NCBI GenBank assembly: GCA_014898415.1
Contig: RCTD01000003.1
Coordinates: 2,914,001 to 2,978,000, forward strand
Origin: Stromatinia cepivora
Lineage: Eukaryota; Ascomycota; Leotiomycetes; Helotiales; Sclerotiniaceae
DNA: 64,000 bases
Reading direction: 5' to 3'
The translations under genes and the position numbers were made by a program. The notes under the pieces are model-generated. The model had not been told where the DNA came from and did not search any database. It worked only from the letters and a program-made list of their open reading frames with translations. Positions 23,712 to 36,054 of the stretch are shown in pieces; position 1 is the first letter of the stretch, and each line of letters opens with the position of its first letter.

Positions 23712-25829
23712 ATGTCACCCATACGCAGTCCAATATATCCTTCCATACTCCCTTCCCCTTTTATCCGCCTCTTACATCTCGATTCTGGTCCAGACGAACC
23801 AATCCGCGTAACACTTCAAGAAGTAAATCTTGAAATAGCACCTCCATACGATTGTCTCTCCTATACCTGGTCAGATCCACTCTACCATGGTCTTAGCCCA
23901 AAAGAGGAAATTCATCGCAGCAATGATAAACGCGAACATCTCATTCTCTGTAATGATCAGAATTTACTGATAACAGAAAACTTGTTGTTTGCTCTGAGGG
24001 AATTCAGTAAATATAATGACGAGGGTGAAAATGGGAAAAATGGGAAGTTTAAGAGAGAGAATCTCATTTGGATAGATGGTATTTGTATCAATCAAGACAG
24101 TATTGAGGAGAGAAATATACAGGTTGGTATGATGGGAGAAATATACTCAAAATGCTCACAAGTGATTATCTGGCTCGGCGTGGCGGATTTTCATTCTCCA
24201 TATGCGATTGAAGTGATCAATATCCTCTCTAAAATACCCGAAGAAAGATATACCGAATTACAGATCACTGATCTTGAGGACTGGGATATATATCCAAAAA
24301 TGGGTATTGAAGAGGTGGAAAGTTGGAAATGGTTGGAATATGCAGCGTTTCTACAACGTACGTGGTTTAGTCGTATATGGGTTGTTCAAGAAGCATTTCT
24401 GCCAGAGAAGATTGTGGTAATCTGCGGGAGTGATGTTATTGAATGGGCGGATATAACAGCTTGTGCAAAAATTCTCAGGGAAACAGGACTGGGGACATTA
24501 CTGATGGAGTTGTTGGTTGAGACTGTGGATGATGTTGAGGGAACCGTTTACGTTAACAACACTTTGAACAACCAATCAATTTTCCAAAGCATGAGAGAGA
24601 TGGCTACACTTGGAACAGAGGACATGGGAAGAGCTTTAGATTTGGAAAAATTGTTGTATTATTCCAGATTTTTCGATGCCACGAATCCAAAAGATAAAAT
24701 CTATGCAATCCGAGGTATTTGGGAAAAAGGAGGGAAGACAATTCCGGAGGATATGACACCGGATTATAAAAATGATCCGACGACAGCGAGTGTTTATACG
24801 AGGGCAGCATGGGAAATCATATTTGAAACTAGAGATCTGAACATTCTTTCTCTTGTTGAGGATTACAGCTTGGCAACTCAAGATCCTAAATCTGTGCGGG
24901 TGATCGGGGATCTTCCTTCTTGGGTGCCAGATTTTAACTCATCATCTAATCCACAACCTCTGGCCGGAAATCCAAGACCGCAGCCGGGAGGTGATAGATG
25001 GAATGCCGCTCGAAGTCTTCCATTTGAAGTACCAGCTCTTCCGCCATTAGAATTGCGATATCTTCTGCATATCACAGCTTATAAGCTTGACATTATCTCT
25101 GAGTGCGCAGCTACTCAAGCAGAAATTATGGGCAATGATTTCAGATTCAGCACTGTGCTAGAAATGCTATCAAACTACCCAAATAAAGATTATCCTCACA
25201 TCGATGATAACAGGGAAACATATTTTGAAGCATTCTGGCGAACACTCATCAAGGACACTTTCCGAAAGCTGCCCGCTAGGGAGGATGCACGACATGCTTT
25301 TCAGTATTTTATTGCAGTACGCGTCTCTGAGTTAAGTATCGCACACAACTATGCACTTTCAAACCACACCCTTGACTTGCCCAGTCTCCAGAATATATAC
25401 GATGATACCAAAAGGTTAATCAACGCTTTATCCCAACACAACTTTAACAAATCCTTAATACCAACATGGGAAAATCTTGAAACACTAATCAAAGTAGCGG
25501 CCAACGAAAATCTAACCGATCCCGAAAAAGCAAAATTCGACAAAGATTACAAGGATTTCTATGAGGCTTTCAGAGTAGTATACGGAGGGAGAAGGATGTT
25601 TAGGACTTGCAAAGGATATTTGGGAATTGGTGCTCAGACGTTGAATACTGGAGAGGAGGATGAAATTTGGGTTGTAGCGGGTTCGAAGGTACCGATGGTT
25701 TTAAGACGGGTGGAGGGAAGTAAGAGTGGGAATAGACGGTTGATCGGGGAGGCGTATGTACATGGGTTGATGAATGGAGAGATTTTGGGAATAGCAAGGG
25801 AGAAAATGGAGTGTTTGTTTTTGGAATGA
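23712..25829 (+). CDS. HET-domain (heterokaryon incompatibility) protein
   Basis: An intact single-exon frame of 705 residues starting at the first in-frame ATG. The HET domain (Pfam HET) occupies about residues 46-215. It shows the three classic blocks: YDCLSYTWSDP (46-56), LIWIDGICINQDSIEERNIQ (118-137) and YSKCSQVIIWLG (145-156). A W-SRIWVVQEAF segment follows near 220-230. The C-terminus carries the usual HET-family tail, with MFRTCKGYLGIG and GEAYVHGLMNGEILG. No NACHT, WD-repeat or ankyrin region is fused. In studied fungi, HET domains trigger growth arrest or cell death on allorecognition, and many HET paralogues have unknown roles. It lies about 1 kb from the AT-rich block yet shows no RIP-type stops. 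Family assignment is secure; the biological role is inferred. Confidence 0.95.
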   Translation: MSPIRSPIYPSILPSPFIRLLHLDSGPDEPIRVTLQEVNLEIAPPYDCLSYTWSDPLYHGLSPKEEIHRSNDKREHLILCNDQNLLITENLLFALREFSKYNDEGENGKNGKFKRENLIWIDGICINQDSIEERNIQVGMMGEIYSKCSQVIIWLGVADFHSPYAIEVINILSKIPEERYTELQITDLEDWDIYPKMGIEEVESWKWLEYAAFLQRTWFSRIWVVQEAFLPEKIVVICGSDVIEWADITACAKILRETGLGTLLMELLVETVDDVEGTVYVNNTLNNQSIFQSMREMATLGTEDMGRALDLEKLLYYSRFFDATNPKDKIYAIRGIWEKGGKTIPEDMTPDYKNDPTTASVYTRAAWEIIFETRDLNILSLVEDYSLATQDPKSVRVIGDLPSWVPDFNSSSNPQPLAGNPRPQPGGDRWNAARSLPFEVPALPPLELRYLLHITAYKLDIISECAATQAEIMGNDFRFSTVLEMLSNYPNKDYPHIDDNRETYFEAFWRTLIKDTFRKLPAREDARHAFQYFIAVRVSELSIAHNYALSNHTLDLPSLQNIYDDTKRLINALSQHNFNKSLIPTWENLETLIKVAANENLTDPEKAKFDKDYKDFYEAFRVVYGGRRMFRTCKGYLGIGAQTLNTGEEDEIWVVAGSKVPMVLRRVEGSKSGNRRLIGEAYVHGLMNGEILGIAREKMECLFLE

Positions 25830-26760
25830 TACTGTTAGAACCCTCGGTTCTAGGCGGCAAGGGAATTTGATCAGATTGGACAGCTCGGTTTTCTCCTTGT
25901 TTTCATATGCATATAAAATATCAAGGAGAAGTATTCTAGAACTATGATTGGATTATGCTCCACTATATTCACACTGTTTCGATGCCATTCGTTTTGAAAA
26001 GTCTTCTTCCGCTAATCATCGACCCATTAGTTTAGGTTTTCACAACTCCTGTCCGGACTAAGAATGTCCTCTGTCCCATTGAACAAGTTCGTGGGTTTAA
26101 AACTCAGATAAATGAAGCTATTTACAGAGTAGTCATCTAATTCTGCCTAGCATGTAAATCAAACAACCTTCATTTGATGTGATTATGAAATGAGTTAAAA
26201 GTAGGCTAGTTGTCGTATACGGAATGCATATACGGACCAGAAGATATCAAACAGCATCAGAAATCATCCAATGGGTAGACGCACAGTAGCAATAGGAGCG
26301 ATTAGATCGTGGATATAAACCTTGGAAGACGCCATATTGCTCATTACATATCGATGAAGATATATTTGAAACCTTTTTAAAGGTCTCATTGCAATGGACT
26401 CGTATTCGTTCTTTGCTATTTTTCTTATATTCCGTCATTGCAAAAACTACCCATCCGCCATCCTCCACTTCAATTCATCGGCCGTCAGGAGCTGCTCGTA
26501 AAATCCGCCAGTCTGAAGAGCTCGATCGATATGATGAATTCCCAAGCTCCAACGTCACTACTGGCCCTGTGATTAAGCTTGGTGCAGGATTTTTTGTTTG
26601 CTGGTGTGATATACTATGATATCTTGCCCCCAGGAAATGCGTTCGCGAGAAAATTGCTGATTAGATAGTCTGTCAGCTCTCCACTGTATTTGTATCCAGT
26701 TTCCTACTTCCTTTTCAGCGGTATATATTAAGTCAACCAGAAATCATGATTTTCATTTAT
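25830..26760. other. Right end of gene island, no confident gene
   Basis: Ordinary composition to about 26740, then abruptly AT-rich. A plus frame at 26389-26619 (76 codons) begins with TTG. A 34-codon ATG frame at 26394 starts MDSYSFFAIFLIF and could resemble a signal peptide, but is too short to call. It otherwise holds the 3' flank of the HET gene. Confidence 0.4.
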
Positions 26761-27035
26761 TAATAACTTTACAATAAATCGATATAATTTATTGAAATTT
26801 GAATTATAAATTCTTTATATAGATATCAATCAATTCTGAAAATTTCATAATTTTAGGTTTTCACTAAAAATATAAATAAAATCTTATGATTTCGAAAATT
26901 CAAAAATTGACTTTATTTTATAGAATTTGATTCAAGGATTTCAAAAAAATAAATATTTTATTTTTAATTATTCAAGGTTTTCGTGTTTTTCTAATATCCG
27001 GATCAGTAATAATCTATAGAATTTGTTAAGATAAT
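26761..27035. other. AT-rich stretch, no gene seen
   Basis: Lies immediately outside the gene island. No motif or open frame was found. It ends in ATAAT, directly before an LTR-like start at 27036. Confidence 0.5.
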
Positions 27036-27225
27036 TGTCACGGGTTCATTACCCGTTCCTAGCTAGTCTACATAGATGCCTCAGGCACCCATTCCCTATA
27101 TAATCGACGCCCTTCTTAGTATCTTCTTTCCTTCTTAATAAAATATCATTATATTACTTAAGGCTTCTTTCTATATTACAATAATATATTCTATTCTTTA
27201 AAAGATTTTGTTTTAAGAAAGGAAT
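27036..27225 (+). repeat. LTR-like repeat, left copy
   Basis: Starts TGTCACGGGTTCATTACCCG, which contains the inverted repeat CGGGT/ACCCG. It aligns with 36055-36235 through a shared run ending near TATTCTATTCTT. The right limit is uncertain. Confidence 0.55.
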
Positions 27226-27784
27226 CATCAAAAAAGAATCATTTCAATAACGAAACTTAGAAATCCGATCAATATTATATCGATAAACAATATATCGATT
27301 TTCTATGAATTAGATTTAAATTCAGATATTGATATAATCTAGATCAGATTTATATTTAAATTTAAATTTGTATATAATGGAAATTATCAGTCTAAAAGAT
27401 ATATTTTGATTTTTAAAATATATTTTAAAAATCTAATTATTATATTAGATATTTTGAAATCCATTATATTTATTAAACAAAAAATAGTATTGGAAATTCG
27501 AAATTATATTCGAAAAGTTTTTGATTAATAATAATAATTCGTATATAAGTTTTTTGTCATCAATAATACAAAATTTATAAACTTTATGTTTATCTTTCGA
27601 ATGTTTGTTGGTGATTTAAACCCGAAAGTTTCGAATTATTTGATATATTTTTATAATTTTATAAATTAAATCTTTATATAAATAGAAGTTTTTTATAAAA
27701 AGATTTATAATATAAACGAAAGTTTGTAATTAATCAATTCATTTAATATATAATTATTTATTCAAAATATATAATATTAGAAAC

Positions 27785-28066
27785 TGTGATGCACAAGAGC
27801 CGTAGTAGAGCTGAATAAACAGGGTCAATTATGTTCCTTAGAATCTACAACTGAAGAACTATAGCTCGTAAGGAGCGACTAAATATATATACACAAATAT
27901 CCATTTGTGGGCTGTAGAATTGTGCATATACATTATTAAAATTATCATTTTACTATACTAAATCGTATAATTCATAACATATATATACGGATGATCAGCT
28001 CATAAATTGATATAAGAGATAAAAGGTATTATATAATTAGCCTCCTATAATTCACGATTCGTGACA
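27785..28066 (-). repeat. gypsy-2 copy B 3' LTR (282 bp)
   Basis: The outer end TGTGATGCACAAGAGCC is nearly intact. The inner side keeps ATTCGTGACA and is followed by the C-run polypurine tract (28067-28082). Confidence 0.9.
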
Positions 28067-28952
28067 CTACCCCCCCCTTCGGAAAAACTCGCCCTCAAAC
28101 ATTTCACTCCTCTATTCTATTACTATTTCATCGGAAACCAGGTTTTGTGAAGATTCATAAGCTTTAAATCAATTAGATTGGTCATTTTGATTGATTTGAT
28201 CAATTTAATGGAAATTGACCAAATTGACCAAAATTATCGATCAAATTGACCAAAATGACGAATGAATTGATCAAATCGATTAAATTGTTTATAAATTGGT
28301 TAAATTAATATTGATTCGTATTCTCCTTAATTTAGGGAATTTTTGAAAGGAAAAAGTTTCAATAGAAAAAGGAAGGAGGTTGAATTATAGTATAATAATA
28401 ATAAATGGTTAACATGGCTAATTTCGAAATCGATCAAGTTAATCGATCAAATTAATCAAATCAACCAAATTGAACGAAATCGATAAGGGTAACGTTATAT
28501 TTCATTCTTATTATATTCAAGCTTTCCTTTATATGATTTTTGAAATAATTATAAATATAAGTTTTTTGAAATATATTACCTTTGTATTATCTTGGTGATA
28601 ATAGTTTGTCTATTGTATAAAGTTCGGACCATATATATATATAATCAAATTCCTTCAAATTTGTATGGGTTTTTGATCCTTTCATGATTGTATATATATA
28701 TATATTATTATAAAATTATAATATTTAGTCTATTATATTGAAGAACACTTTTTTTTCCCTTGGTTTTATAAATGAATCGTTATTTATATAATTATAATTA
28801 TTTTTTTTGCTTTTATAAAGCTTTATCCAATTAATTAATCGATTGAAAGAAACAGATAACGTTGAATTGGCCAGATGAAAATCATGCAAGAGGTATAATG
28901 ATATTTTAAAATCGGAAATAGGATATCAAATAAGATCGATATCGTTATTAAA

Positions 28953-29210
28953 CTATAAGATTCTATATAATAGGGTTTTTTGTGTTTTCTTTACTGTTAG
29001 GATTTTCTCTATTTTCCATTCCGAATTATTAGTTATATTAATAAACGAAGGTAATTCGAATATCTGATTAGGAAAAGGATCGTCATATATTTTGTATAAT
29101 CGATCTAAAGGGAAAATAGGATGAATTTTCATTGTAATCGGGAATTCGAATTTGAAAGAATTTCTAGATCGATTAATGATTTTGAATCTTCCTTGAATTA
29201 GAAAGTCCAA
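28953..29210 (-). pseudogene. gypsy-2 copy B integrase C-terminus / chromodomain remnant
   Basis: An 85-codon open stretch. FKFEFPITMKIHPIFPLDRL is the typical segment between integrase and chromodomain (family pattern 'LPxxMKIHPVFHVSLL'). EWKIEKILTVKKTQKT then opens the chromodomain, whose aromatic core lies further downstream in a broken frame. Confidence 0.7.
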
Positions 29211-31049
29211 CTTCTTGGATAATTTTTAGATAGGATAATTTTTCACATTGAGTTATATATAATCTTCGATATCGAAATCGATTTTACACCAATAAATATT
29301 TATAGATTTCGATATTTTGATTTGGATATATAATAAACCTTCTTTCATTTACATAAGAGTTAATCTATTGTGTTCTGTGTATATACAGATATCATATATA
29401 TTCATATTGTTTATTGATTTATTAATATCTTTCTTTCATTCTTATATATGTTTTAGTGTATACCTGTATAAAATTTCGTAGGGTATAAGCCCTTCTAAGG
29501 AATTATATAGAAGAGTAAGTTACGCGTAATCCATTATAGATAGAAATTCTGATCAATTGTTTTGATAATAACTAATAAATGGTTTTAATCGTTACTAAAG
29601 ATACTGATTATAGATTTCAATTTGATTATCGATTTAAGGATAATGAGCAATAGATAGTTTGAAATCGATTCTTAGGATTTGACTGAATTCCTTTCAGAAT
29701 TGTGATATGAATTAGGGGCCGTAATCTGATATTATAATATTAAAGGAACTATAATATTGATATATATAATAAAGATATAATTATATTTGAACTCGAATAT
29801 TGATTGATTTATAATAAAATATAGAAATAACTTGTTTCATTAATCGATTAATAATAATTAAAATATTGTTATATCTATATTTATCTTTATTAAAGTTATA
29901 ATAATCCATAATAATATATTACTATACTCGATTGGGAATCGGAAATGGATGTAATAAATCGGGGATATGATTGTATAGAACGGAATTGTATTTATAGGTG
30001 TAACAATTATATATATATTTGGCTATAATATCATACATTCTAAATCAATAATATTATTGAAATAATAAAAGATAGGTTTTATTTATATTAGAATAAATAA
30101 TAGAAATAGAATTATAGGCTTTACAAATCAGATAAATTCGAAGATTGTCAATATCGAATATCATTAAGCGATTATTATAAAGCAAGAGATCATTTTGAAG
30201 TAATATATATTTGTAATCTTAAATAACTTACATTCTGAATACTAATAAGCTATCTATAATTTTATTTGCTTCAATGATACAGTTAATTAGATCAAATCGA
30301 GAAGCGATTTCATTCAAATCGATATTAATAATCGTTATTTCGTTTGAATAATACTTTCGTAAAACTTTTCTTATAATTTCGATATTAATTTGATTATCTT
30401 TAATAAATTATTGAAGGCGATTCTTCTTTTTGATATAATTCTGGAAGTCCAATTTATTAATTCAACAGATTAAAACATTAGCGAAAGAATTATCTTTTTT
30501 AGGGCGATATATAATGATGAAATTATAATCGATTAGAACTTCTGTTTAACAAGTTTATTGAATATTGAAAGTCTTGATAATCATGAAATATTCGAGGGCT
30601 TTATAATTGATATAAATCTTGATTTTATATAATAAACTGGCGAGTTCCACTTTCCAATAATTAAGAGATCGAATGATTAATAGCATTTCTTTATTATAAA
30701 CTTTATAATTCAGTTTAACAGTAATTATGGTTTTGGAGAAATAAGCTACAGGAAATTAATCTTTGCCATACTATTATGATAATATACTAGCAATTACTTC
30801 ATCAAATATATCTATTTCGAATATACAAGGGAATCAGTGATTATAATATTGCAAAAACGAAGCAGAGATAAGCTTTTTCTTCAAAATATTGAATGCGTTT
30901 TGGTATACTTCATCGAATATGAACTTAACGTTTGCTTTAATGAGTTCGTTGAAAGATTTCGCTATTATACTATAATCCTTAATAAACCATCAATAAAAAT
31001 TATAAAAACCGAGGAATGATTGAATCCCTTTCACTATTATCGGAAAGGT

Positions 31050-31715
31050 TCAATTTTCAATTACCTCAATCTTTTCAAGGTTCATTTTTACTCTTTTAAT
31101 AGAAATAATAAAGCCCAAATACTTGATGTATATAACATTGAATTCGTATTTTTTGAGATTCACTTGTAAATCAACGATTTCTAATTGTTCAAGAATTAGT
31201 TTAACATGAATTTGATACTCTTCTTCGTTTTCGGAATAGATTAAAATATCATCGAAATATACTATACAGAAGATATCTAAATAATCGAATAGAATATTAT
31301 TCATATAACATTAATAAATTACAAAACCATTCATTAATCCGAATAATACGATCTTGCATTTATATGATCCATATCGGATTCGAAAAGTAATATACTCTTC
31401 CAAAATAGAATTCATTCTTATACAATGAAAAGCTTAACGAATATCGAATTTGATAAAGATCTTAACACCGGAAAGCCGAAAAAGCGTTTTGTCAATCAAA
31501 GAAAAGGGATACCGATTCTTATATATCAAGGAATTCAATAATTTAAAATTTATACAAAACCTTAAACTATTATTAGATTTCTTAACGAATAAAATAAATA
31601 CAATATAAAAAACTTGATTAAATTCAATAAAACCTTTACTGAGGTTATTCATAATATATTCTTTAATGATTTTCAATTGTTCCAAAGATATCTTGTAAAG
31701 CGGATTATAATGCAA
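31050..31715 (-). pseudogene. gypsy-2 copy B reverse transcriptase remnant
   Basis: Open stretches 31715-31434 and 31304-31050 carry the fingers (LKIIKEYIMNNLSKGFI, LRFCINFKLLNSLIYKNRYP) and motif A end (KIFIKFDIR). They also carry the catalytic box YFDDILIYSENEEEY, in which both Asp are retained, unlike copy A. Between them the frame is broken, so the enzyme is still inactive. The thumb segment LKKYEFNVIYIKYLGFIIS follows. Confidence 0.85.
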
Positions 31716-34548
31716 GATTTATTCTCTTTCGCTTTTCAATATGATTTTATAATCATAAAATCAATTAAAAGATAAAATATTTGATTCATATTTGGAAAAA
31801 GTTCGATGATACTATCGATATTCAGATAGTATTTCAGGTTCTAAATTGATTTCGATTAATACTCGATCGAATTTCTTTCAAACTTTTGTATTTTTGAATT
31901 CGGTTAAGGTAATTAATATTCTCTTTTTTGTATATTATTCGTTTTATTGGAAATCTATTATATCATCGAATTCTTTCAAAGTAATAGTAAAGAATTTAGT
32001 TTGTTCATCTTTTTTGTATTCTAATTGGAATTTATCGGGTTTGAGTATATATAAATTGAGGACTTCAGGCGATATATAGGGGAGGCATTTATAGATCTGT
32101 AATAATGATGTAATTGATTGAAAAGGAGATGGATTGAACTTGAAAAAAATCGGGACTTCTTCTTTTTCAATAAAAATTTGTATTGCATTCATATTTGAAG
32201 ATTTTTATTATATATCACCAATTATAATTGATTTATTTAATTGTAAATCTCTTCAATTCCAATATTCTTCGAACTGATCATTTCGTTGATCAATATCTTA
32301 TTAAACTAATTGATCGATTTTTTATTTGCAAAAGAATAATTAAATAACAAAGAGATTATTCGAATAAAAGATAATACAGAATCTTTCTTTAAATCATTCG
32401 AAATATCGATTAAAGCAATCGAATTTCGCTTGAATCTTTGATAACCAAAGTCTATCTAAAATAATATTATAATTCCCTAATTTAATAATAAGGAAAGGGA
32501 TAAAAGATTGTTCACAATTATCGATTATTAGATTAAGGAATGTGAAATAGATAATAATATAATCTTATATATCATTATATCCTTTAACTTCAATTGAATC
32601 TTTAAACAATATAATTCTGGATTTAAATATAGGAAATAAACAAATAAGGAGTATAGTATTAATAAAAACAAATCTATTTATTTCAAAATCAATAAATGCT
32701 TTTGATCGATAAATATAATCATTTTTCGAAAGGTTATAGAGAAAGGTGAATACTTCTTTTTCTATAAGTTTGGTTAGATTAAGAAATCTTATATTCTATA
32801 TAATACTTAGGATAAAAATAGAATCTAAGTATTTGATTTTAAATGCTTTTTTTTTTCTAAGCAGGTATTCTGTATAACTTTAATTGTAATTTTTAAATTG
32901 AAATCTTCTTTGGCATTTTGATATTTTTCGAATTCTTTTGTTTCTTTTTGTATTATCTCGATTTCATTAAGGTTATCGATATAAAGTATCGATATATATA
33001 CTGCTTCAAGAAAGAAAGAGAATAACGAATATTTGAAGTTCGAATAATTATTAGGTATAACAGAGTCGATATATCCGGAAAGGGCATTCCGGAGTGGAAA
33101 TGGTTTCAGGAATATAAAGGTTCCAAAATTGAAGTTATTAGAGTTTCAAAAGGGTTGTAAAGGATTTATAATAACCATTAGTTTATAAATAATTATAAGA
33201 GTTTTTCGATCAATACAATATCGATTTCGTTTTTATAATGAAACTTCGTTTTGATCTATTTTAATAAATATATTTACAAATTCTTTCATAGTCTTGTAAT
33301 TCTTGATGGGTATTATTATTGTTTACAAAAGAAAATCGGAAATCTTCTATTCGAGATCCCTGAATAAAATCTTATCATTGATAATCTCTATTTGGGTAAC
33401 AAATAATTTGAACTTTTTATATTATTCTAAGAAATTGTTATATCGAATTGTATTAAATATAATCTATATTTTGTATTGAAAATGAGTATTATTGATTTCG
33501 ACTGGGGTTCCGATAAATTGTTATAAATTGTTTGATCAATTCGAATATTGTGAGTTGGAATATTTGTATATAAAGAGTATGATAATGTATTTGTATTTTC
33601 GATTCGATTTGGTCGATTATATATATATAATATTATATTTCATTTTTAAATAATATAGTATATAATTCGAATTGTTCTATAACTAATAATTGCTATAAAT
33701 TAGTTTTAAATTTAATATTATCATTAAGTTTAGTAATAAGATTTATAGGTTTTGATATATATATATCTTGCTGTAAATTATAATTAATATAAGAATACAA
33801 TTTTGATTAATTAAATCAACTTTTTGAGTAAAGGGATCCTTGATTATTAAATAAATTATTATTTTCTGAAAAAGAAGGAGAATTATTAAAGAATTCTAAA
33901 TAATCAAATTGTTTGATCAAAGTTTTTTTTCTTTAGTTTTGGGATCTTTGGGTTTGTTTGGATGAAGGTTTTTGGATTTCGATTGAAGGAATAAAAGGAA
34001 TTTTAGGTATTATTATTGATTTGAATGTTTATATAAATATTATTTAAGGTTTAGAAAAAGGTTGTATTATTATAAAGCTTATTGTTATTATAATTTTCAA
34101 TTATCGATTTTCTTTTTTCAAATTTATAATTATTGTATAGAGATTTTATAATTGTAATAATAATTCGGAAGGAATAATTGAATTACTAAAAATATCAGTT
34201 TTATATATTGGAATCTTTTTTTTATTAGTCTTTTTTTTTTTAATAATAATATTATCCAATCCTGTATTTATATTTTCTTCGAAAGATTGTTGAAATAATT
34301 GAGGAAAAAGAAAGGATTCCTTAGAATATACTTTTGAAGATTTGGAGTATATAGAAGAAGGAATTCGTTATATTATAAAAATGATAGTATATTTTTAAAG
34401 AGATTTATCTTTATCAATTAAATTGGAATAGATTTTCTTTCTCTGAATATAACATTTATAAAAGTTCATCTAAAAAGATATTATTAAAGTAAAGTATTAT
34501 TTGGAAGATTATTAGATAACCGGATGCTTGTAAATGAATTGTAGATAA

Positions 34549-34828
34549 TATAATATACAAAAGCTATAATAGAGCTGAATAAACAAAGTCAATTATATTT
34601 CTTAGAATCTATAATTGAAGAATTATGATTCATAAAAAACAATTAGATATATATATACAAATACTTATTTATAAATTGTAGGGTTATATATACATTATTA
34701 GGGTTACTATTTTATTATACTAAATTGTATGATTTGTAATGTATATATACGGATGATCAGCTTATAAATTGATATGGGAGATAAGAGGTATCATGTGGTT
34801 AGCCTCCTGTGGTTCACGATTCGTGACA
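34549..34828 (-). repeat. gypsy-2 copy B 5' LTR (280 bp)
   Basis: The outer (right) end is intact (GGTTCACGATTCGTGACA) and the inner end is mutated (TATAATATACAAAAGCT). Confidence 0.9.
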
Positions 34829-34833
34829 GAAAC

Positions 34834-36054
34834 AATTGATTATAATAAATATTAATACAATTATTGTTTTATATTTCTATTAATTTTGATAGATTATAAA
34901 GAATCTCGATTTCTTCAAAAAAAAAAAAAAAAAAAAATTTGATTCAACAAAATAAATATCAGGATTAAAAATTAGATTTATAGATTTATTAAAAGAACAA
35001 TATTATATTTTTTAATACAAAACAAAAGAAATTATTCTATATAATTTCTTTATTGAAAGAAATAAAAAAAAAACAAAAGAATATAAAAAACATTATAAAA
35101 GATATATTGGAATTTGTTATAATAAATATTTTTCTAAAAAAGCTTGTTAATTCTTATATATCGATCGATACTGAATGAAAAATTATAATAAAATTGCATA
35201 AATTTAAAATACAAAATAAAATATGATTCATTTCTTTTTATAAAATAATTTCAATAATAAAATAAAAAGTTATAAATAAATTGAAAATATTAATCCAAAG
35301 TAATTTGAATCTTTATAATCTTATTGATAAAAAAGAATAATTTTTTTTTTTGAATCTAAAATCAAAATTATTGAGATAATAAATATTATAATACGAATTT
35401 ATCGAAATCGATTCTGATTTATAATCATTATTATATATTATCAATATTATATATTTAAAACAATTCTATAGATTTTGATATAATTAGAATCCAAAAATAA
35501 ATACAAAAAGAATAAGAACATTTTTAAGATCTTTGTCATTTCTATAAAAAATATAATTATCGAATTTAAGAAAATAAAATAAAAAAACAAATAGATATTT
35601 TGAAAGAAACAAATAAATAAATATAAAACAGTTCCTTATAATATTATTGATTAATATAATAATTATCAATTATAATAATATCAAAACAATAATTTTTTTA
35701 TATATAGCAATTATTAATATAATAATTATTTAGTATTATATCAACAAAATCATTCGTTCGGTTTGATTAATTGTAACAATTATCAATAAAATAGTTTTCA
35801 AAACAATCATTATCAATATCTTAATATATTCTATAATTTTATTGAAAACAAATCTTTAATATTATTCAATAATATTTCAAATATATTGTCTAATAATATA
35901 ATATCTTTATTATCAATCTCAAACTTCAAATATTCAGAAAAAGTTTAATCTTTATAATAAATCGTTTATAAAGATTATTAAAGGATACAAAATGAATATA
36001 ATATATAATAAATAATAAAGAATCTTTACAAGTTAATTCTATAAATAACAAATC
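34834..36054. other. AT-rich internal DNA of the short LTR element
   Basis: Contains a run of 21 A at 34917-34937. No coding motif on either strand; the only frame of note (35669-35484 minus) is low-complexity. Confidence 0.4.

Larger units (their letters stand above)
27785..34828 (-). mobile_element. Full-length Ty3/gypsy chromovirus 'gypsy-2', copy B
   Basis: A complete minus-strand element of 7044 bp, the same length as copy A. LTRs are at 27785-28066 and 34549-34828, and a perfect 5-bp duplication GAAAC is at 27780-27784 and 34829-34833. Its domains align with copy A in the same order. Protease lies near 32520-32860, fingers of reverse transcriptase at 31715-31434, palm at 31304-31050, and chromodomain lead-in at 29210-28953. 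It is inserted in the short LTR element described at 27036. Confidence 0.93.

Noticed and set aside
26389..26619. 76-codon plus frame after the HET gene, possible small secreted protein
   Set aside because: The frame begins with TTG. The nearby true ATG opens only 34 codons in another frame, and no cysteine pattern supports an effector call.
31050..31304. Functional reverse transcriptase in gypsy-2 copy B because its catalytic box keeps both Asp residues
   Set aside because: Adjacent parts of the same domain contain stops and frame breaks, so no intact polyprotein exists.
34917..34937. Poly(A) run of 21 as a LINE or SINE tail
   Set aside because: There is no reverse transcriptase or RNA polymerase III promoter box upstream and no target duplication around it. 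It is probably simple sequence.
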